In this document: one piece after another, positions 57,798 to 64,000 of the stretch | Position numbering within the stretch: position 1 is the first letter of the stretch | Layout: every line of letters begins with the position of its first letter | Assembly: GCA_032622095.1 (NCBI GenBank) | Contig: CP136065.1 | Location: 209,414,151-209,478,150, forward strand | Length of the DNA stretch: 64,000 nt | Direction of reading: 5' to 3' | Source of the DNA: Siphonodentalium dalli | Lineage: Eukaryota > Mollusca > Scaphopoda > Gadilida > Siphonodentaliidae | The notes under the pieces: generated by a model | What the model was told of the DNA's origin: nothing | Databases searched by the model: none | Seen by the model: only the letters and a program-made list of their open reading frames with translations | Made by a program: the position numbers and the translations under genes

Positions 57798-58415
57798 CTA
57801 GAAGGTGACCCGACTTCGTCCGGGCTTTGACCTTGAATTGTACATTTTGAAGGTCAAGGTCAAGTGGGGTCACGATTTGACCTGTCCAAAACACTGCCCG
57901 GACAAAAGTACCCGACAAACGTGCCCGTCGAAATCCATCCGGTTTTACCCGATTTGACCTTGAATTGATCATTTTGAAGGTCAAGGTCAGGTCGGGGTCA
58001 CGATTTGACCCATACACTCAGTGGACAAAAGTAACCCTATGTATAAAATTTTGTCGAAATCCCATCAAAATTGACCTTGAATTGACCCGATTTCAAGGTC
58101 AATGTCACGTCGCACGGGCAAATGAATATGCTTATGAGACTCCCCATACGAAAGTACCCCGACATACCAAGTTTCATTGAAATCCCGTGATATTCGGGCG
58201 ATTGACCTTGAAATGACCCGATTTCAAGGCCAAGGTCGCGTCGCACGGGCAAATTAATAGGCCCATGTCACTCCCCGGCCGAAAATATCCCCACATACCA
58301 AGTTTCATCGAAATAGGCTTGGCCGTTTTCGAGTCCATCGATTACAGACAGACACACAGACACACAGACACACAGATCTTCCAAAATATATAATAGATAT
58401 ATATATATAGTAATC
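57798..58415 (+). repeat. 'ACTTCGTCCGGG' repeat, uninterrupted copy
   Basis: Head 'GACCCGACTTCGTCCGGGC', four 'TTGACCTTGAA' / 'TTCAAGGTCAA'-type blocks, 'CATACCAAGTTTCAT' twice, an ACAGACACAC run, and a tail 'CCAAAATATATAATAGATAT'. This is the full layout of the repeat that the LINE split at 20.6-23.2 kb. Confidence 0.8.
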
Positions 58416-59426
58416 TGAGTGCCGGTATCAACAAGGTTCTTCATGTAAACGACCGCGGATTGTCTTCTGGTCGACTGATTAGCATGATAATTGCTTCTCA
58501 GCCATACCCAGTTCATACTCATACTCTCATATGGAACAACGTGTATAATGATTATGTCAGCACGTATGAACAACACGCGACACGTACATCTATAACCCGA
58601 TAAATGTCTCTTTCATGGGAGTGCCTACACATGAATGGAGTAAATATGACATTGTGATAAAAACGTCATTGTCAATGTTGGTGCCCCTCTTCATCCCCAT
58701 TCCTGATCTGACGGTGCTACTTTGGCAACTGTGAACAACATAATTATATTCCTCGTATCACGAAGACGCCCGTTTATATATATAAAATCTGTTCATAAAA
58801 AATACTACTCGAGCAATCATGACCTTCGAATTCTGACTATTACTTATACAATAGTAATTTACTTTACACCAGACCATTACATTTCCCATACCACATATAC
58901 TACGAAGCCTTTATATATAAGTACGGATGAAATTGATGGCAAAAATGTGTTATCTATTTTGGTGACTCTCCCTGACACCAAACTGACTGATCACTCAGAC
59001 AGCACAAGTTTGGTATCACTTAACAACATTGTATTATCTGTATAATTGAGCTGAATATATGGACATACATATTAAATTATAAGTTCTAAAGTTAATCTTC
59101 GAAAACAAATTAGGGCCTACGGTACGTCAATACGCCCATGTGCCTGGAGATTCTTGTCAATCTAAAGCACAATACCCACGCCATGAAATATGACCACAAC
59201 TGACATTAAAATAACCGCAATCGATTTGGTATTTATGTAGTCACACCCATATTCGCTTATCAAAGTTCAACGCCGGTGGACGCCTCATCGATTGCAGATC
59301 AGAAGATAACCCCTTTATCTATATCTATTGACATCTACTGACATCACAGAATATTTAATATCTTCCAAATCTCAACAAGACAGCTAAGTAATATGGTAGT
59401 CCTGCTTCAGGTTACAAGTATATCAA
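58416..59426. repeat. Sparse region with an inverted array fragment
   Basis: 58,640-59,000 contains reverse-complement fragments of the 1-1.2 kb array: 'ATTATATTCCTCGTATCACG' at 58,745 and 'TTTTGGTGACTCTCCCTGAC' at 58,957. The rest (to 59,426) has no feature I recognise. Confidence 0.55.
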
Positions 59427-59660
59427 TAATAACGAGCTTCTCAAACATCTCAAAAGCATTCTGCCCAAGGCCTTCGTTGGTGGAATTTAAATAACCATAG
59501 AAATTACATTCTTGTTGCTGCTGCTTCAAATCCATTACCACACAAGACATTGTGTTGAAGCAGCAGTAAGAATATAACTTTTATGGTGAATTAAACTTCA
59601 CCGACGAAAGCCTTGGGTCGAAAGCTTTGGAGATGTTTCAAGAACTCGTTATTTATATAC
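59427..59660. repeat. Imperfect ~230-bp hairpin
   Basis: Arms of about 110 bp centred near 59,545. Left: 'AACGAGCTTCTCAAACATCT', 'GCCCAAGGCCTTCGTTGGTG', 'GCTGCTGCTTCAA'. Right: 'TTGAAGCAGCAGTAAGAAT', 'CACCGACGAAAGCCTTGGG', 'AGATGTTTCAAGAACTCGTT'. Many mismatches and small indels. It lies directly beside M5 copy 2. Confidence 0.8.
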
Positions 59661-59684
59661 TCAACAACACAGTCATCTTGTATT

Positions 59685-60122
59685 TAAAGCCGCATGGCGG
59701 TTTGTGCTCCAAAATACACATAATGTTATTCGCTTTTGAATTTTTCTCAGTATCAAAATAGGTCGATAAATATCTGAACTACCTTTCTACGAGCATTATG
59801 TAACCCAAAAAGACGCATTGAAGTAATGATAAATACAACTGTGAATACGGTGTTTGGGTCCCGAACAAAAAACATCCATTTGTGCGAAATGGAACAGAAA
59901 AGAGCGTTCCGTGGTAGTCTGTTCCTGATATGGTAGAAATAAAGAGCATTTGTCTGACTTCTGGCGAAAAGTTGAAACGGCTGAAAAATGGCTGTGACTT
60001 TAGCAAGTGTTTTTCAGACCATATAAAGCTGCTATATCAATAATTCGTACATTTATCGACCTATCGTATCCGTCGCCCCATAGAAACAAATTTGGAGGTT
60101 CGAATGAGCCATGTCCGTTTAA
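59685..60122 (-). mobile_element. M5 TTAA MITE, copy 2
   Basis: 438 bp, TTAA at 59,685 and 60,119. It is the reverse complement of 49,056-49,502 with small indels. It interrupts the second gag-like ORF1 copy at the 'HTTLN' codons. Confidence 0.85.
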
Positions 60123-60600
60123 AGTAGTGTGAGCAATTAGCAAACATGTATATACTTGGAACCATTGTTCAAGAAAAGTATCAGCATGGGCTTTCAGTTT
60201 ACAGTCTATTAGAAGCAAACCATTTGCTGACCCATTATGGATAGATTCAGCTGATTTGAGTTGGCCTGCAATAGCTTGAAACGACATAAATGATCAATTC
60301 CGTAGTAGGATCAAAGTTTTGAAACCAGCTCTAAGGAAGCACAATATCGAACACGACCACCACCCTTGCCTTGTTATGGATTGTGTTGTCGTATCACAAA
60401 TTCAATGTCCAACAACTATCCCTGCAGCCGTCTTGAACTACACTTATATGTACGCTTATGATGGAATCAAAGACTGGTACATATATAGCTGAAACGGTGA
60501 CTCGTTTAGCCTGTGCATTTAGCAGCCTCTTGGTGCATACCAGTATCGATGGTCAGACAATTCTAGAATAAAATATTCAATAATCAAGAAGCGATTTCAG
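60122..60600 (-). pseudogene. Second gag-like LINE ORF1, N-terminal fragment
   Basis: 'AIAGQLKSAESIHNG', 'LLIDCKLKAHADTFLEQW' and 'LLIAHTTLN' parallel the copy at 56.6-56.8 kb. The leader block near 60,467-60,530 also matches. A frameshift near 60,290 separates the start. Everything after HTTLN is absent or displaced by M5 and the adjoining hairpin. Confidence 0.75.
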
Positions 60601-60905
60601 CTAACATGAGACAACACAAACAACATACATGATTAAACAAGAATGCGAACATCAGAAACCCATGCAAGACATATAGAAAAATTTAATCTAAAGCACCGAA
60701 GATACGTGGCTACTCCGCCATCCGGTTGAACGAGATAGGACTGAAGTGGATCATAACCTAAGCCTTACTCTCTTGTCGTCCATTTGCTACCACCCTATTA
60801 CCACCTGGACTCATACGCAACCCATAAATGGGTGCATCCATTGACAAGCAAAGTGCCACATTAGGGGACTTAACCATCGCAGTGGGGCGTTGGCATATTA
60901 TACAA
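60601..60905. other. No recognisable feature
   Basis: Nothing supported. May be residual LINE leader. Confidence 0.35.
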
Positions 60906-60979
60906 TGTATCAAAGCACATAAATGGCATTTCCACTGATTGGCTTATTAGGAGAAATGCCGTTTATGTGTTTTGATACA
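60906..60979. repeat. Hairpin with ~27-bp arms
   Basis: 'TGTATCAAAGCACATAAATG' + 'GCATTTC' pairs with 'GAAATGC' + 'CGTTTATGTGTTTTGATACA', leaving two to three mismatches and an ~18-nt loop. Confidence 0.8.
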
Positions 60980-61074
60980 AGGCCTACACAGACACGAAGA
61001 ATATGCTGTGTTCTATATTTCCTATGAGTATGTCACGGACAGTATCGTAAGGGAAACACAACCGTAGAGGAATC

Positions 61075-61472
61075 TTAACCCTTTACCCAACAGAAGGGCC
61101 CTGTGCCAATGCATTCTCTTATATATGCGAGTCGACCATAGGTCGCCTCGCATATATAAGAGAATGCATTGGCTTAACACATTAAAAATTATAAAATTGT
61201 TAAAGAATGTAAGAAAAAATGGTAAAAAGTGTTAAAAAAAGATTTTTTAGGCCAATGCATTCTCTTATATATGCGAGGCGACCTATGGTCGACTCGCATA
61301 TATAAGAGAATGCATTGGCACAGGGCATAACTGTAACTATCACAATGTGGTCAAGGAGCCGGTTTCAATGATATCCATATTTGTATGGTTTTATTGAGAC
61401 AGACCGAAGATATTTTAGGCTGTTGAAGCTTTATTTGGCCGGTTTTGGCCGGTTTGTTGGGTAAAGGGTTAA
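61075..61472 (-). mobile_element. M1 double-hairpin TTAA MITE, copy 10
   Basis: 398 bp, TTAA flanked, intact termini. The spacer is two A/T bases shorter than usual. Confidence 0.93.
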
Positions 61473-62889
61473 AGATAGTAAACCCTGATCGGCGATTATG
61501 CAGCGACTGACAGTCAAAACGACCGTATTCGCGGTATGTGTCGTGGACATTCGTCTTCGAAATCAGAATATTTGGTTTTCGTTAGCTTCCATAGCTTGTG
61601 TAATCTTCTGGGATAATCTGCCTAATTTAAATGTAATCCTTATCATGTATATCAGGCTTTTGTATATTGTGTTACATTAGACGATATTGTTTAATTGACT
61701 GCCTAAATAATACACGTAGATATTGTTTCTGACTTTAAATACAAATTATGACCAAGACTGTGAATAATTGACCACAAAACTAATTCGAAATATAGGCTTG
61801 GGCGAATATACCCACACGTATTGACAAATATATCACATTAGCCTCTATCCGTTTTAATCTTTCTGCAATCTATATAGCGACGTGACAGTATTGGTTGGAA
61901 ATTTGTCTTCGGCTTGAGGATGGCCTATGTAAATGGTTATTTGCCATCTAGACGGATCCAATACTGATCAATAGAAACTAAGATATATAAAGCAACATCC
62001 AGAATCTATTGTTTGAGCATAAACACGTAAATATATTCCGAACTATAGGAGACAATATACTGTTTTAAAATCGCGCACTTACCCAATAACGGTTGCAGTG
62101 ATCGAGGGTTTTATATCGCCTTCTCATCCCACTCAGTTTCTATTCTAAAGCGTTACAGCGGCGGGGCATTGGTCATTATAGACGATGCGATGCGCTGTGT
62201 GGATACTTCTAGCAGCATTAATGGATAAAACCGGATAACTCAAGGTACTACTCTCCGTGCCTCACCTATAGAGGACTGGCTCTCAGTGAGGCCGCGATTT
62301 CTATAACTTATTATTGGACTGTATATACCACGCATCGTATCTTCTTCTGTGCGACCTTGTGTCGTAAAGCCAGGTGACTATTCGTGATTTTTGGGACCAT
62401 TGTCAGGAACCAGGTGAGTGCGTGACATTTTCCCTATATGACAATTAGACGAAAATAATTATTAGGAAGTTGGCAGACGACGCTGCTGCCATAGGTTCGA
62501 ATCCCAGATCGGAAATTTATTAAATTGGCATGTAGCTCGTAAACTTCAGATTAAACGCAGGGTTTCACAAGGTAACCATATATCATATACATAGTTTAAC
62601 CATATGTCTCCGATGACCGTTGCAATTCTTTGTTGGTATGTCTATGGTCAGACCACGGTGAACGGAATCAAATACAGTTAGCTATTATAAACGTCCAAAC
62701 AATATTCACACGGAACGGACACAGGCTTCAGTTTCGCAGTGGCCGATAATAACTCCTAGTTGTCAATTCATCATCAATTAAACCGGCTATTCTGGTAGGA
62801 TATTTACACTGAAATAACGAAAGTATTGGAATTCCAATTTAAAAGAGCAAAGTTTGATCCAATCCATACCTGCGTAGAAATTCAATTGT
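61473..62889. other. No recognisable gene
   Basis: The only notable motif is 'GGTTCGAATCCCAGATCGG' at about 62,494, which resembles a tRNA or SINE B box. The surrounding bases do not fold as a tRNA. Confidence 0.4.
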
Positions 62890-63010
62890 TATTTCCGAAA
62901 TAACGGCTATGACTTCATGCATTATATGCTTATTTCAGAATCATAATCGAATTTTGTACCTATTTCACATTATATGTCGATTATGTGCGTATTTGTGCGA
63001 AGTTATTCTG
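62890..63010 (+). repeat. Family F fragment
   Basis: 'TTATTTCAGAATCATAATCG', 'TGTACCTATTTCAC' and 'TCGATTATGTGCGTATTTG' match the edge of the 44.3 and 54.2 kb copies. Confidence 0.55.
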
Positions 63011-64000
63011 GATACCAAACTAAATATTCCATGCCACAAATCCCGCAATTCGATATTTTCTGGTGGTTCTTAGATAAATTAGGAGTGGATCAAACTTGAG
63101 AATTTAAGAGTTGAATTCATGCGCATTCTTGTTTTTCTGTACCATATTTGCATGTGTCAAATTGTTTTCGTTTGCTCCTCTGTTACGGTTCTATCCACAA
63201 TCCAGTGTTGATCACCGGAAACATGTCTCTCCTACCAGTACTCGCATCGTCCAATATCTATTTTGGAAGATGTTCATGTTCGAACAACTGGTGCAACATA
63301 AACATTATCGATAGCGACATAACCTTGGCAAAGCGTACATATCAGTTGGACATTCAGTCACACATTTCTACATGTATGTAAGCTCTTTGTTGATCGAAAT
63401 CAGTCAAAAAATCTGAAGGGATCGCTTTCTGCGATGGCCACATTCGGTCCAAGTGCATATCGAATTTACATCATCATATACGGCGTAAAATATTCTGCAT
63501 TGTGTGGCAATGTCCTCCCGCGCTATCGCCCTACAACGTGCCGGTGGTTACTACGGCCATAACTATCAAAATGATTTTGGTACTAATCTGTATTGGAATG
63601 TTCCCTGAGCCATATAAGTGCAGGACCTATACAGTACCTAGTATGCTAGTGTAATTTTTTGCTATAAAATAAATTGCGAATATCATGGACTGTGGTGTTC
63701 CATTAAACAGACAAGTGTTATGGATTTTACGGGTTCTTTTTCACATTTCGAATCGACGTCATTTGGCAGTGAGCACGTATATCAACAGTGCGTACGTAAA
63801 CCAGAGGATGAACATATCCACAGATAATCTTTTTTTCCCGTTAAATATTTATAAAGACCATGCGTTTAGCTACAAACTGATAAGGATTTCACCATTGAAA
63901 TTCAATGTCCTATATATATGACCTGCTCGACAGGTCGATAAGATAGTGAAATTGTATCAAGACGTCATAGCAACAACAACCTATACCATTATACACGCAA
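63011..64000. other. No recognisable feature
   Basis: Several 60-80-codon frames without domains; no clear repeats. Confidence 0.45.

Noticed and set aside
62460-62520. tRNA gene suggested by 'GGTTCGAATCCC'
   Set aside because: The five-base T stem does not pair properly and no D-arm or acceptor pairing is found upstream; at most a SINE-like B box.

Overview
This window looks like nuclear DNA of an invertebrate animal, most likely a lophotrochozoan such as a mollusc. It is AT-rich with no operon-like gene packing, many microsatellites, and retrotransposon remnants of types common in animal genomes. I found no intact host gene. Every protein-level signal I can defend belongs to a retroelement remnant: a Penelope-like element (8.88-10.69 kb, minus), the 3' end of a non-LTR RT (17.3-18.1 kb, plus), a 5'-truncated L1/Tx1-like LINE with its target-site duplication (20.86-22.90 kb, minus), a LINE ORF1 coiled-coil remnant (42.85-43.4 kb, plus), and two copies of a gag-like LINE ORF1, one with CCHC zinc knuckles (55.26-56.84 and 60.12-60.6 kb, minus). 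All are broken.

The rest is layered non-autonomous DNA transposons. The main one, here called M1, is a strikingly uniform ~400-bp element bounded by TTAA and the termini CCCTTTACCCAAC. It carries two 69-nt near-perfect hairpins that are reverse complements of each other. Ten full-length M1 copies (one split by an insertion) and one truncated copy lie in this window. The same hairpin module sits in TTAA elements with different termini (7.1, 31.1 and 40.7 kb), and a decayed copy lies at 25.5 kb. Other TTAA families are M4 (24.2-25.3 and 56.0-56.5 kb) and M5 (49.1 and 59.7 kb). Two long-inverted-repeat elements stand out: a 3.0-kb element with ~1-kb arms and GTGAT duplications (13,997-16,993), and a 3.56-kb element with ~480-bp terminal repeats and GTA duplications, inserted inside an M1 copy (34,242-37,802).

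Region by region: 1-1.8 kb is a tandem array with a tail, repeated at 49.9-51.7 kb. 2-8.9 kb has simple repeats, a degenerate tandem array, family F repeats and two TTAA elements. 8.9-10.7 kb is the Penelope remnant. 11-13.5 kb has short tandem duplications. 14-17 kb is the long-arm element. 17-23 kb has LINE remnants and the 'ACTTCGTCCGGG' repeat. 23.6-25.8 kb is nested MITEs. 25.8-41.0 kb is a tandem segmental duplication of a ~5.6-kb unit; the second unit has grown to ~9.6 kb, mainly through the 3.56-kb insertion. 41-48 kb has mixed repeats and a LINE ORF1 piece. 48-64 kb has M5, the second array copy, a 30-bp minisatellite, gag-like ORF1 copies, hairpins and sparse sequence.

The history reads from the nesting: TTAA MITEs inserted into LINEs and older repeats, a MITE probably mediated an unequal crossover that doubled a 5.6-kb block, and a long-TIR transposon then entered one M1 copy in the second unit.
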